DNA of 64,000 bases from Bulleidia sp. zg-1006 (GCF_016812035.1 NZ_CP069178.1:310001-374000); one strand, 5' to 3'. Numbered from the stretch's first letter, positions 8,500 through 17,596 are shown. Notes: generated from the letters alone by a model not told the origin. Program-made: numbers and translations.

Positions 8500-10698
8500 A
8501 TGAAAGTGATTAAAAGAAGTGGAGAAGAAGTCTTATTCGATGCTAATAAAATAAAAAAAGCCATTCAAAAAGCTAATCAGGCAACCGATGCTCGTTATCA
8601 AACAAGTGAAGAAACCGTTGAACAAGTTAGTCAAGAGGTGGTGAAAAAGTGTGAAGCTTTAAACCGTTCGGTATCCGTCGAAGAAATTCAAGATATGGTG
8701 GAAAATGCCTTAATGGAAGCGAAGGTTTATCAAGTGGCGCACAACTATATCACCTATCGTTATGAAAGAGCTTTGGTGCGTAAAGCCAATACGACGGATA
8801 AGAAAATTCTTTCGTTATTGGAAAGAAGTAATGAAGAAGCGAAACAAGAGAATTCCAATAAAAATCCAACTGTCAATAGTACGCAACGTGATTATATGGC
8901 TGGGGAAGTTTCCAAGGATATTACTAAGCGTTTTCTTTTACCACAAGAGATTTGGGAAGCACATGAAAAAGGCATTATTCATTTCCATGATTCCGATTAT
9001 TTTGCGCAACCAATGTATAACTGTTGCTTGGTTAACCTAGAAGATATGTTACAAAACGGAACGGTTATTTCCGGAACTTTAATTGAAAAACCACATAGCT
9101 TTGCGACGGCTTGTAATATTGCGACACAGATTATTGCTCAAGTGGCTTCTAATCAATATGGTGGGCAAACGATTACCTTATCTCATTTAGCTCCTTTTGT
9201 GCAGATTTCTCGTAAGAAGCACCAAGAAAGTGTCCGCAAGGAAATGGTGGAAGCCGGTGTGACTTGTAGTGAAGAAGAAATTGAAAAATTGGCGGAACTT
9301 CGCGTTCGTAAAGAAATCAAAACGGGTGTGCAAACCATTCAATACCAAATCATTACTTTAATGACAACCAATGGTCAAGCTCCATTTGTGACGGTATTTA
9401 TGTACTTAGATGAAGTGGAAGCTGGTCAAACTCGTCAAGACTTAGCTCTCATCATTGAAGAAATGTTGAAACAACGTATGCAAGGGGTCAAGAATGAAAA
9501 AGGGGTTTGGATTACACCGGCTTTCCCTAAGCTTATCTATGCTTTGGATGAAGACAATGTTTATCCAAATTCTAAGTATTACTACTTAACAAAGTTGGCG
9601 GCTCAATGCACCGCAAAACGAATGGTTCCTGACTATATCTCAGCGAAGGTGATGAAACAACTTAAGGGTGATGTGTATCCATGTATGGGTTGCCGTAGTT
9701 TCTTAACACCAGACCGTTTCACGGATGCTGGTAAAGGTAATCTTGCGAAGGCGGAAAATTATCAGTATGAACATAAATACTATGGTCGTTTTAATCAAGG
9801 GGTTGTTACCGTTAACTTGGTGGATATTGCTTGTTCTTCTAGTCAAACGGAGGAAACATTTTGGAAGATTTTTGATGATCGACTAGAACTTTGTTATAAG
9901 GCTTTGATGATTCGTCATAATCGTTTGTTGAACACGCCGTCAGACGTTGCGCCAATTTTATGGCAATATGGTGCGATTGCTCGCTTGGAAAAGGGTGAAG
10001 TGATTGATAAGTTACTATTTGATGGTTATTCAACAATTTCACTTGGCTATGGTGGTTTGAACGAGTGTGTGAAGTATATGACCGGTGAAACCATTACTTC
10101 TGAAAGAGGTAAAGAATTTGGTTTACGTGTGATGCAACATTTGAATGATGCTTGTGCTAAATGGAAAGCAGAAACCAATATTGATTTCTCTGTTTATGGA
10201 ACACCAATGGAAAGTACCACTTATAAATTTGCGAAATGCTTACAAGAGCGTTTTGGAATTATTGAAGGTGTAACGGATCATAATTACATCACAAATTCTT
10301 ATCATGTGCATGTGCAAGAAGAAATCAATGCTTTTGATAAGTTGAGTTTAGAAGCGAATTTCCAAGCCTTATCTCCTGGGGGAGCAATTTCTTATGTGGA
10401 AGTCCCTAACTTACAAAATAATATTGATGCGGTATTGGCTTTGATGAGTCATATTTATGAAACCATTACTTATGCGGAATTGAATACGAAGTCAGACTAT
10501 TGTCAAGAATGTGGTTATTCGGGAGAAATCAAGATTGTCGAAGATGAGGGAGGTAAGTTGGTTTGGCAATGTCCATGTTGTGGAAATCGCGATCAAAATA
10601 AGATGAATGTGGCTCGTCGTACTTGCGGTTATATTGGCACACAATTCTGGAACCAAGGTCGTACACAAGAAATCAAGGAACGTGTTTTACATTTATAA
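8500..10698 (+). CDS. nrdD: Anaerobic ribonucleoside-triphosphate reductase
   Basis: A 732-residue class III ribonucleotide reductase that makes deoxynucleotides without oxygen. It begins with an ATP-cone domain (KVIKRSGEEVLFDANKI), which binds the allosteric effector. The large barrel follows. Near the C-terminus are two zinc-binding Cys pairs (CQECG about 667, CPCCG about 690) and the glycyl-radical motif RTCGYIGTQFWNQGR near residue 709. A GGAGAGGGAAG ribosome site supports the start. The activase NrdG is encoded next. Confidence 0.97.
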   Translation: MKVIKRSGEEVLFDANKIKKAIQKANQATDARYQTSEETVEQVSQEVVKKCEALNRSVSVEEIQDMVENALMEAKVYQVAHNYITYRYERALVRKANTTDKKILSLLERSNEEAKQENSNKNPTVNSTQRDYMAGEVSKDITKRFLLPQEIWEAHEKGIIHFHDSDYFAQPMYNCCLVNLEDMLQNGTVISGTLIEKPHSFATACNIATQIIAQVASNQYGGQTITLSHLAPFVQISRKKHQESVRKEMVEAGVTCSEEEIEKLAELRVRKEIKTGVQTIQYQIITLMTTNGQAPFVTVFMYLDEVEAGQTRQDLALIIEEMLKQRMQGVKNEKGVWITPAFPKLIYALDEDNVYPNSKYYYLTKLAAQCTAKRMVPDYISAKVMKQLKGDVYPCMGCRSFLTPDRFTDAGKGNLAKAENYQYEHKYYGRFNQGVVTVNLVDIACSSSQTEETFWKIFDDRLELCYKALMIRHNRLLNTPSDVAPILWQYGAIARLEKGEVIDKLLFDGYSTISLGYGGLNECVKYMTGETITSERGKEFGLRVMQHLNDACAKWKAETNIDFSVYGTPMESTTYKFAKCLQERFGIIEGVTDHNYITNSYHVHVQEEINAFDKLSLEANFQALSPGGAISYVEVPNLQNNIDAVLALMSHIYETITYAELNTKSDYCQECGYSGEIKIVEDEGGKLVWQCPCCGNRDQNKMNVARRTCGYIGTQFWNQGRTQEIKERVLHL

Positions 10699-10703
10699 TA
10701 AAG

Positions 10704-10728
10704 ACGGTTGTTAAAACAATCGTTTTTT
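10704..10728 (+). terminator. Attenuator-like hairpin between nrdD and nrdG
   Basis: Stem ACGGTTGT / ACAATCGT with a 4-base loop, followed by six Ts. It could reduce read-through so that the activase is made in smaller amount than the reductase. Confidence 0.65.
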
Positions 10729-10746
10729 CTAAAAGGGGGGGTGACC

Positions 10747-11271
10747 ATGTATTACGGTAATATCAAAGAATATGACATTGCGGATGGACCGGGTATACGT
10801 GTTTCTATCTTTGTGTCAGGTTGCACCAATCGTTGTAAGGGTTGCTTTAATGTACAAACATGGAATTTTTGTTATGGAAAGCCATATACAGAAGAAACAA
10901 AAAATTATATTTTAGAAGCCATGAACAAACCGTATATTGAAGGATTAACTCTTTTAGGTGGTGAACCATTTGAACTGGAAAATCAAAAGGAACTTGTAAA
11001 GCTATTACGAGAAGCGAAGAAGCGTTATCCAGAGAAGAATTATTGGTCATATACGGGCTTTGTCTATGATCGGGATTTAGTAACTGGGGGAAGAAGATAT
11101 GGTTATTGTACCGATGAAATGTTGGATTTATTGGATGTTCTAGTAGATGGTCCGTTTATGTGGCAAAAGAAAAATATTCAGTTGCAATTTCGTGGGTCAG
11201 AAAATCAGCGTTTAATTGATCTCAAGAAAACGAGAAAAAGTGGGAAAGTTGTGTTATTTGAGCCAAAATAA
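10747..11271 (+). CDS. nrdG: Anaerobic RNR activating enzyme (radical SAM)
   Basis: A 174-residue radical-SAM activase that installs the glycyl radical in NrdD. The [4Fe-4S] motif is CTNRCKGC (about residues 26-33), in the CxxxCxxC arrangement; LLGGEPF follows. The start is ATG 10747, preceded by AGGGGGGGTG; an in-frame ATG 39 bases earlier lies in the hairpin and lacks a ribosome site. It sits 48 bases after nrdD, the usual pairing. Confidence 0.95.
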   Translation: MYYGNIKEYDIADGPGIRVSIFVSGCTNRCKGCFNVQTWNFCYGKPYTEETKNYILEAMNKPYIEGLTLLGGEPFELENQKELVKLLREAKKRYPEKNYWSYTGFVYDRDLVTGGRRYGYCTDEMLDLLDVLVDGPFMWQKKNIQLQFRGSENQRLIDLKKTRKSGKVVLFEPK

Positions 11272-11277
11272 GAGCTT

Positions 11278-11311
11278 GTTAGTTGACACTAACTTTTAGG
11301 CTTGTTAATGT
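11278..11311 (+). promoter_or_regulatory. Flavodoxin promoter with dyad over the -35
   Basis: A TTGACA box (11283-11288) and a TAATGT candidate -10 (11306-11311) are separated by 17 bases. The dyad GTTAGT / ACTAAC (11278-11293) covers the -35, so it could be an operator. Confidence 0.5.
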
Positions 11312-11343
11312 AGGATTATAAAGAAAATTAGGAGGAATAACAA

Positions 11344-11769
11344 ATGGCAAAATTAGCAGTTGTTTATTACAGTGCTACGGGAAATTGTCAAATGATGGCG
11401 GAAGCTGTTGTGGCTGGAGCTCAAAGTGCTGGTGCTGAAGTTGAATTGATTGAAGCCGGTGATTTTACAGCCAGTGATGTGGCGAACTACGATGCAATCG
11501 CTTTTGGATGTTCAGCTTATGGTGCTGAAAACTTGGAAGAAGGTACTTTTGAACCAATGTTCCAAGAAGTAGAGGGTCAATTATCGGGTAAGACAATCGG
11601 CTTATTTGGTTCTTATGACTGGGGCGATGGTGGCTGGATGCGTGAATGGCAAGATCGCGTAGTCGCTGTTGGTGCTAATCTTGTTCAAGATGGTGTTATT
11701 GCTAATTTAACACCAGATGAAGCTGGGTTAGAAGCTTGTCGTCAATTAGGCGCTACTTTAGTAAAATAG
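11344..11769 (+). CDS. Flavodoxin
   Basis: A 141-residue flavodoxin. The phosphate-binding loop for FMN is YYSATGNCQMMAE near the N-terminus, with loops FGCSAYGAENLE and FGSYDWGDGGWM that flank the flavin ring. It is a soluble one-electron carrier. It follows nrdDG, and class III reductases and their activases depend on low-potential electron donors, so a functional link is plausible, though it has its own promoter and AGGAGG ribosome site. Length is normal for short-chain flavodoxins. Confidence 0.93.
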   Translation: MAKLAVVYYSATGNCQMMAEAVVAGAQSAGAEVELIEAGDFTASDVANYDAIAFGCSAYGAENLEEGTFEPMFQEVEGQLSGKTIGLFGSYDWGDGGWMREWQDRVVAVGANLVQDGVIANLTPDEAGLEACRQLGATLVK

Positions 11770-11777
11770 GTGAGCAA

Positions 11778-11804
11778 GGATGGTGATAAATCATCCTTTT
11801 TTTT
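11778..11804 (+). terminator. Terminator after flavodoxin
   Basis: A 7-bp stem GGATGGT / ATCATCC (one G-U pair) followed by eight Ts. Confidence 0.8.
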
Positions 11805-11863
11805 ACAAAAAAATGATGGAAAATTGTTAGGACTGTCTAACTAGTATTCTCCATAATGAAATT

Positions 11864-13480
11864 ATGAAAGATAAGGAAATTTACGTTGTTGGACATAAAA
11901 ACCCCGATTGTGATTCGATTGTAGCAGCGATTGCCTATGCTCATTTAAAACAAAAATTAGGAATTAACGCTGTCGCAAGAGCACAAGGCTGTCCACCAGC
12001 TGAAACACAGTTTTTATTAAAGAAATATCATTTTGAAGCACCATCTTTATTGTTGAAAGGAAGTTGTACACTAGCAGAAATTGATAAAGATGAGGCTTTA
12101 TGTATCTCCGCAGATACTGTTATTCATGATGCGCTAGAATATGTTTTAGCTAGAAAGAATAAAGGTTTATTTATCGTTGATGAAAAAGGTCAACTTGATG
12201 GAGTTGTTTCCATGTCTGACCTTAGCCGTGTTTGGTTAAAACCGGCGGATGAATTGGAACAATTGGTTTCTACCATTCGTTTGGATCATGTCCTTCATGT
12301 CTTAGAAGGTCATTATTTTCATCAAACAAAAGATTTTAAAACAAATGGAAAGGTCTTTGTACAACCGTCACTAAGCGATAATTCAAGGGAATTAAATGAA
12401 GCGATAGTGATTGTTCGTAATACACCAGAATCACAACGCTTTGCGATTGAAGCAGGTGTTTCTTTACTTATTGTTTGTGGTGAAAATTGGTTGGATGATG
12501 TTACTTTAGAATTGGCTAAGAAACATAATACTTCTGTTCTTCATTGTCATCGAACCGTCTTAGAAGTCAGTCGTTTGATTTATCAGGTTCCTTCCGTTTC
12601 AGCGATTGCTAAAAAAGAGGTGATGTGTTTTAAAGAAAATGAGGGTGTTGAAGAAGTTAGTAAGAAGATGGCAAAAACGCGTTTCCGTACGTATCCGGTA
12701 TTGGATAAGGATGGCAAGGTTGTGGCAGCTATTTCTCGTTATCACTTATTTAATTACCACAAGAAAGAATTGATTTTAGTCGATCATAACGAAAAGACAC
12801 AAGCGGTGGATGATATTAACTTGGCGAGGGTCATTGAAATTGTGGATCATCATCGTATTGCCGGCTTTATTTCTCCTGAACCAATTCGCATTACCTGTCG
12901 TATTATTGGTAGTACAGCAACTATTATTTATTATTTTTATAAAGATGAACACATTAAGATTTCTAAAGATATGGCAGGTTTACTTTTGGGTGGTGTTATC
13001 AATGATACGATGTGCTTGAAGTCGCCAACAACTACGAAAGAGGATGAAGTGGCGGTTGAAGAGTTGGAAAGGATTGCTGGCATTAGTGCTTTAGAGTTAT
13101 ATCAGGAAATGATGAATGCGACTTCGGATTTAGTGGCGAAAGAAAATGTAGCGATTATGTACGATGATTTCAAGGAATTCCGCTTTGGTGATTTTAAAGT
13201 CGGAATTGGGCAACAACCATGTCGCACGATTGAAGAGTTTGAAGCGGTGAAAGAGCGTTTTGAGCCATATGTTAGTGACATCATGAGTCAACAGAAGTTT
13301 GATTTGATTTTATTCTTATTTACGGATCCTTTAGGTCTTGGTTCTTATATTATGGCGGTTGGACCAAAGAAAGAAGAAGCTTTAAAGGCTTTCCTGGAAA
13401 ACCAAGATGGATGCTTCGCAACCGGTATTATTTCTCGTAAGAAACAAGTAGTGCCGATGATTTCAAAAGTATTGGAGTAG
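11864..13480 (+). CDS. ppaC: Mn-dependent inorganic pyrophosphatase with CBS and DRTGG domains
   Basis: A 538-residue family II pyrophosphatase. The DHH catalytic half begins with VGHKNPDCDSIVAAIAYAH and includes the metal motif DHHRIAGF (about residue 329); the C-terminal DHHA2 half carries the SRKKQ motif (about residue 525). Between about residues 70 and 300 lies the regulatory insert: a CBS half (FIVDEKGQLDGVVSMSDL), a DRTGG-like region, and the second CBS half (YPVLDKDGKVVAAISR). In known members, adenine nucleotides and diadenosine polyphosphates control activity through this insert. The ATG has no convincing ribosome site, and the leader looks very short. Confidence 0.94.
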   Translation: MKDKEIYVVGHKNPDCDSIVAAIAYAHLKQKLGINAVARAQGCPPAETQFLLKKYHFEAPSLLLKGSCTLAEIDKDEALCISADTVIHDALEYVLARKNKGLFIVDEKGQLDGVVSMSDLSRVWLKPADELEQLVSTIRLDHVLHVLEGHYFHQTKDFKTNGKVFVQPSLSDNSRELNEAIVIVRNTPESQRFAIEAGVSLLIVCGENWLDDVTLELAKKHNTSVLHCHRTVLEVSRLIYQVPSVSAIAKKEVMCFKENEGVEEVSKKMAKTRFRTYPVLDKDGKVVAAISRYHLFNYHKKELILVDHNEKTQAVDDINLARVIEIVDHHRIAGFISPEPIRITCRIIGSTATIIYYFYKDEHIKISKDMAGLLLGGVINDTMCLKSPTTTKEDEVAVEELERIAGISALELYQEMMNATSDLVAKENVAIMYDDFKEFRFGDFKVGIGQQPCRTIEEFEAVKERFEPYVSDIMSQQKFDLILFLFTDPLGLGSYIMAVGPKKEEALKAFLENQDGCFATGIISRKKQVVPMISKVLE

Positions 13481-13506
13481 CACAAGTGAAAACTTGTGCT
13501 TTTTTA
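13480..13506 (+). terminator. Terminator after ppaC
   Basis: Perfect 8-bp stem GCACAAGT / ACTTGTGC with a GAAA tetraloop and a run of six Ts. It overlaps the last base of the stop codon. Confidence 0.92.
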
Positions 13507-13609
13507 TACAATTTTTCTCCCCTTTTTAGCCGGTTATGAAAAGAGTTGTAATGCTAACATGAAGGCACAAAGAATAAGTAGACCATAGTCATTAAAAGGA
13601 AGTGAATTT

Positions 13610-14227
13610 ATGAAGTATTGTGAGGCGGGATTTAGACCCTTTGACCATCATTTTTGTACCATCCCGATGCAGGAGATTTATTTAGAGGGATTAAAAGATT
13701 ACCCGAGTATCCAAGAAGCTGATTGTCTATTGAGCTATGGGTATATTGATCATACAGCCGGTTTTACTTTTGAAGTAATTTGCGCTGCTAAGCGTGGAAA
13801 AGATGGTTATGATTTCTTTGACAGCCATGAAGAACATCGTTTTTTCATTAGGGCTCAACGTATTCCGAATGAAGAAATTGAGATTGTTCAAGATAAGCAA
13901 TTATTAAAGCGTTATCATAATAAAGTGGCAGTATTATCCGAATATAATGTGGCGGATGATATTGCTTGGACAAGAACGCAAGAATTATTAGATAAATACC
14001 GTGATATGTTCTTTGTGGATGATATATTTGTGTATTTTGCTCAAGAAGGAACACAGGTGGAGTGCGCATGGATTCGTATTGAAGGGGTAAATGGGGATAC
14101 TTTTGTGGGGACTTTGTTATCAGAACCAGATCAAGACATTGGTATTCATAAGTTAAATCGGGTTACTTTCATTTCGCAAAAGTTAGAAGATAATAATTTG
14201 GTGTTCTTATACACAGGAAGAGGGTAG
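13610..14227 (+). CDS. Uncharacterised cytoplasmic protein
   Basis: A 205-residue protein I do not recognise. It has no signal peptide or membrane segment and is acidic, with aromatic-rich strands (VAVLSEYNVADDIAW, FVDDIFVYFAQEGTQVECAW). The later part, with an LLSEPDQDIGIHKLNRVTF segment, loosely recalls DUF2185/DUF2314-like domains, where a short protein ends in an 'xGDxVxF' strand. AGGAAGTGAATTT precedes the ATG. The first 20 residues (MKYCEAGFRPFDHHFCTIP) are repeated, with changes, by the truncated gene that follows, so this was once a tandem family. Confidence 0.7.
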   Translation: MKYCEAGFRPFDHHFCTIPMQEIYLEGLKDYPSIQEADCLLSYGYIDHTAGFTFEVICAAKRGKDGYDFFDSHEEHRFFIRAQRIPNEEIEIVQDKQLLKRYHNKVAVLSEYNVADDIAWTRTQELLDKYRDMFFVDDIFVYFAQEGTQVECAWIRIEGVNGDTFVGTLLSEPDQDIGIHKLNRVTFISQKLEDNNLVFLYTGRG

Positions 14228-14231
14228 TTTT

Positions 14232-14399
14232 ATGAAGTGTCAACAAATTGGTTTCCATCCTTTTAAAAATAAGCTTTGTGTTATACCGGTGGTCGATTGT
14301 ATTCGTAGGCAATTGGAAGAAATGGTAGGCAGTGCTTTTAAAGTATGTCTTTTAGAAGATGTATCTTCCCTAGATTTAAAAAAAGGAGATGAAGTGTGA
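14232..14399 (+). pseudogene. Truncated paralogue of the preceding gene
   Basis: A 55-codon reading frame starting MKCQQIGFHPFKNKLCVIP, matching the upstream protein's N-terminus (shared MK-C-x3-F-x-PF-x4-C-x-IP pattern). It stops at TGA 14397, exactly at the edge of the IS-like sequence that opens the accessory island. It starts only 4 bases after the intact copy. The rest of the gene was evidently removed or displaced when foreign DNA arrived. Confidence 0.65.
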
Positions 14400-14401
14400 T
14401 G

Positions 14402-14675
14402 TGACCCCCAAAAAGTTAGACCAAAATCTAACGATAGGGAAGTCGGTACAAATACCCTCGTCTCAATTCGCCAGCAACTCATTTTTCGTGGGACGAAAAG
14501 GAGGACTTATGGAAGAACTAAAAAAGAAATTCCAAAGGAATTTCACGAAGTAGCATATAGATGGAAAAAGAAAGAAATCAGTATAAGGCAAGGAGCAAAA
14601 ATTTTGGGAATTAGTCATACCTTGCCGGCAAAATGGCTAAAGGAAGAAAAGCATATATCAACAATAAAAGGATAA
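14402..14675 (+). mobile_element. IS3-like insertion-sequence remnant
   Basis: The sequence opens with an end of IS3/IS150 style, TGACCCCCAAAAAGTTAGAC, containing an internal GTTAGA / TCTAAC dyad. A ribosome site (AAGGAGG) and ATG (14509) follow. The reading frame breaks after MEELKKKFQRNF; in another frame KKEISIRQGAKILGIS reads as a helix-turn-helix, ending at TAA 14675. No transposase catalytic domain remains. A similar end recurs at 17442-17465, and an inverted copy lies at 41215-41256. Family naming rests on the end sequence only. Confidence 0.55.
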
Positions 14676-14909
14676 ATATAACATCTTTGTCAAATAAATT
14701 TCACCATAAAGTGGCAATAAAGGTAGACTTTAATTTACAGGTAAAACACTTCTACAAAAGTTCTAAAATCCATGCCAAATCTGTTTTATTTATTGTACTA
14801 TAAAATGGTTTAAAAAGTCTAATATTATTGACATTTAAAGTCTGTTTTGTTTAATCCGAAATTTTCTTATGTACTATTTTGGTTGACTTTAAAATTAAGG
14901 AGAAGAAAA
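14676..14909. other. AT-rich leader before the pilin gene
   Basis: Very AT-rich DNA without a gene. A TTGACA (14828-14833) could be the -35 of the pilin promoter, but I see no strong -10 at the usual distance. An AAGGAG ribosome site ends the stretch. Confidence 0.4.
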
Positions 14910-17432
14910 ATGAAGAAAAAAATGACTACATTGTTGCTAGCGATTATGATTATTTTGTCAAACTTTGTTCCTTACGTTGTTGTGGCAAAAGAAGCACATG
15001 AAACAATTTCAGATAGTGCGATTGTAAGTGGAGTTACTGATAACAATAATGGAAAAAGTAAACTAGGCATTACTTTTGAGAAAAAAGTTGCTGAGAAGTC
15101 TGTTAATCCCAAATTAAATAAGAATGGCACATTTGAAGCAAAAGAGGCAGGACAAGTTGACACTGATTTAAAGAGATATGGTCTTTTAGGGATAGCTAAA
15201 TATTTTCATATATTTGCTAATAAAGCAAAACTAACGGCTGATACAGCCGGAAATCTTGCTGTTGGGGATTTGGATGCACAAAGTAACTTCGGAACTAGAA
15301 TTAAAGAAGGAAAGCTAAATACAGATATTTCCTATATTCAAAATGCCGGTTATATTCAAAGCAGTTCTTTCGTAAGTTCAAATGAAAACAGAAAAAATAA
15401 GGCGGTTTTTGGAGAAAAAGTAAATTTAACCTTAGTAGATAATGGGAATAAAGTTGCCGCAAATGGAAATAAATTGGATCATTTGACAAAAGATGAAATT
15501 TATCAAGATAAAAATGGCAGTAAATATATAGATTTCGAAAAAGAGTTTCAATTATTAAAAGAAAGCTCAGACAAGTTAGCTTCTAATTTGCAAACTGATG
15601 GAGTAGAAAAAAATTTTAATGATGAAAATAACAGATATTTTGATGTTAGTAAAGTTAAATCTTCTAAATTAGGCACTGCTGTTTTAACAAAAACTGATGA
15701 AGATGGGAAACCTTTAGATAATGTTGAATTTGCATTATATAAAAAGGGTGAAAATAAACCTATTTCAAAACATAAAACATCAAATGGGAAAATTATTGTA
15801 AATAATTTAGAAAAAGGTGATTACTACTTTAAGGAAATATCTACTTTACAAGGATATATTCTCAATACAAACAATCATAATTTTTCCATTACTGATAAAA
15901 ATATTGGTTCACCAAAAACTATATACCTAGATTTAACAAAAGAAGAATTGGAAAAAGACAGACCAATAACTATAAAAGGTATAAAGAAAAATGGTCCGAA
16001 CATAGTTATAAATGTTGATACAAAAAATGCACAAACTATAAATATAGGTGCAGAAATCAAATTGCAATATACAGATGGGACAGATAGAAATAATCATGAA
16101 ACAGAAGATTTTAGTGATGCGAAAGTTCTATGGAATTTTAAAAATAGAGCTATAAATCAAGTCATAAATATTAATAGAGCAAGATTTCAAGGCAGTATTT
16201 TAGCAGTCGGGAATACTATTAATGTAGGACAAAATGTTGATGGTTGTATAATTGCAGATACAGTAAATATTATAGGTGGGGAAAGTCATAGATGGGATTT
16301 TCAAGAAGAATATGAATCAGAAAAAGAAAATGTAGAATTAACTGTTGTGAATAAAAAACAACCTGAAGAAATTGAAAAGATTTCAATATCGGTAGAAAAG
16401 AAATGGGTGGGAAAAATCGGTGATTCCGTAACAGTACAGCTTAAAGCAGAAGGAAGTGAGACTATTTTGCAGGAATATGAGCTTAAAAAAAGTGAAGGTT
16501 GGAAACATACCTTTACAGGGCTTAGAAAATATGCTGCAGATGGTTCACCTATTAAGTATAAGGTAGAAGAAAAAGATGTACCGCAAGGCTATACAGTTCA
16601 TTACGAAACCGATCCGACAGGCACATTGATTATTAAGAATGTGCAAGACAAAATAAAAGTAAAAGTAACGAAAGCATGGGAAGATGTGACAGGAGAGCAT
16701 CCTACCATTAAGTTACAGCTTTTAAAGAATGGACAAAATGAAGGAAGTCCGATTGAACTGACAAACGGAACAACTACCCATACTTGGACAGACTTGGATA
16801 AAATGGATTCTCAAGGAAATGAGTATATCTATACTGTAAAGGAAGTAGGAGAAATGGCTAATTCCATTCAGCTTGAAGGAGATTGGTACAAGGTTACCTA
16901 CGGAGGAAATATACAAAATGGATTAACTGTTACCAATAAAAAATTCCCATCGTGGACACCGATGATACCACCAACAAGAACTATCAAAGTTACTAAAGAG
17001 TGGAAAGATAGTTCAGGAAATAACTTAAGCGAAGCTCCGATAGAAAAGATTAAAGTGGAACTGTATAAAGACGGTAATCCTACAGGAAAGAAACTTGAGC
17101 TGACAAAGGACAATAACTGGAGTGGAGAGTTTAAGAATCTAGCAGTAGGAAATGGACTTGGAAGTACAGACTACTACAAATACACAGTCAAAGAAGTTGG
17201 AGAAGATGGAAATGCCATTAAATTTGATGGCAAGCAGTATAAGGTAGTCTATGGAGGGAGCATGAAAGAAGGTTTCACCATCACTAACGAGAAAGAAGCT
17301 CCGCCAACACCACCAAATAAAACCGTACCAAAAACAGAAGATAGAACCAATCCGTTCTTATACGCTTGGTTGATGTTTGTTTCAGGAAGTTTACTTGTTC
17401 TGTTGGGTATTAGAAAAAGACAACAGCAATAA
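14910..17432 (+). CDS. Sortase-anchored pilin-like adhesin (choice-of-anchor A + Cna-B repeats)
   Basis: An 840-residue exported wall protein. A signal peptide spans about residues 1-27. Residues about 90-470 look like a choice-of-anchor A domain (LAVGDLDAQSNFG early; GGESHRWDF at the end). It is split by an inserted SpaA/Cna-B domain at about 254-340 (VLTKTDEDGKPLDNVEFALY). Three Cna-B-type repeats follow, beginning at about 487, 582 and 690, each with a VTKxW-like Lys strand and a YTVKE-like Glu strand that form isopeptide bonds in relatives. The tail has a VPKTED sorting motif, a hydrophobic segment and RKRQQQ. The start is ATG 14910, after AAGGAGAAG. No sortase gene lies in the window. 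Codon use is AGA-rich, unlike the flanks. Confidence 0.85.
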   Translation: MKKKMTTLLLAIMIILSNFVPYVVVAKEAHETISDSAIVSGVTDNNNGKSKLGITFEKKVAEKSVNPKLNKNGTFEAKEAGQVDTDLKRYGLLGIAKYFHIFANKAKLTADTAGNLAVGDLDAQSNFGTRIKEGKLNTDISYIQNAGYIQSSSFVSSNENRKNKAVFGEKVNLTLVDNGNKVAANGNKLDHLTKDEIYQDKNGSKYIDFEKEFQLLKESSDKLASNLQTDGVEKNFNDENNRYFDVSKVKSSKLGTAVLTKTDEDGKPLDNVEFALYKKGENKPISKHKTSNGKIIVNNLEKGDYYFKEISTLQGYILNTNNHNFSITDKNIGSPKTIYLDLTKEELEKDRPITIKGIKKNGPNIVINVDTKNAQTINIGAEIKLQYTDGTDRNNHETEDFSDAKVLWNFKNRAINQVININRARFQGSILAVGNTINVGQNVDGCIIADTVNIIGGESHRWDFQEEYESEKENVELTVVNKKQPEEIEKISISVEKKWVGKIGDSVTVQLKAEGSETILQEYELKKSEGWKHTFTGLRKYAADGSPIKYKVEEKDVPQGYTVHYETDPTGTLIIKNVQDKIKVKVTKAWEDVTGEHPTIKLQLLKNGQNEGSPIELTNGTTTHTWTDLDKMDSQGNEYIYTVKEVGEMANSIQLEGDWYKVTYGGNIQNGLTVTNKKFPSWTPMIPPTRTIKVTKEWKDSSGNNLSEAPIEKIKVELYKDGNPTGKKLELTKDNNWSGEFKNLAVGNGLGSTDYYKYTVKEVGEDGNAIKFDGKQYKVVYGGSMKEGFTITNEKEAPPTPPNKTVPKTEDRTNPFLYAWLMFVSGSLLVLLGIRKRQQQ

Positions 17433-17441
17433 AGACTTTGA

Positions 17442-17465
17442 AGTGAAGCCCAAAAGTTAGACCAA
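17442..17465 (+). repeat. IS3-like end fragment, direct copy of 14402
   Basis: The sequence GTGAAGCCCAAAAGTTAGAC and its next bases match the IS3-like end at 14401-14428 in the same orientation, with small differences. The pilin gene thus lies between two similar ends. Confidence 0.5.
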
Positions 17466-17563
17466 GAATCGGTAATTTGAAATTTCGTAGGATTGATTAG
17501 AAAAACCTTTGAAATTTTGTAGGAAAACCCTTTGAAAAAACATAAGGTTTTACCTAAAGTTAA

Positions 17564-17596
17564 GGAAATGATGGAGTGATTTATCATTTCCTTTTT
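17564..17596 (+). terminator. Terminator downstream of the pilin gene
   Basis: Perfect 9-bp stem GGAAATGAT / ATCATTTCC with a 10-base loop, followed by five Ts. It is the first good terminator after the adhesin gene. Confidence 0.8.

Noticed and set aside
14828-14856. TTGACA upstream of the pilin gene as a complete promoter
   Set aside because: The hexamer 17 bases later (TTAATC) is poor; noted only as a candidate -35.
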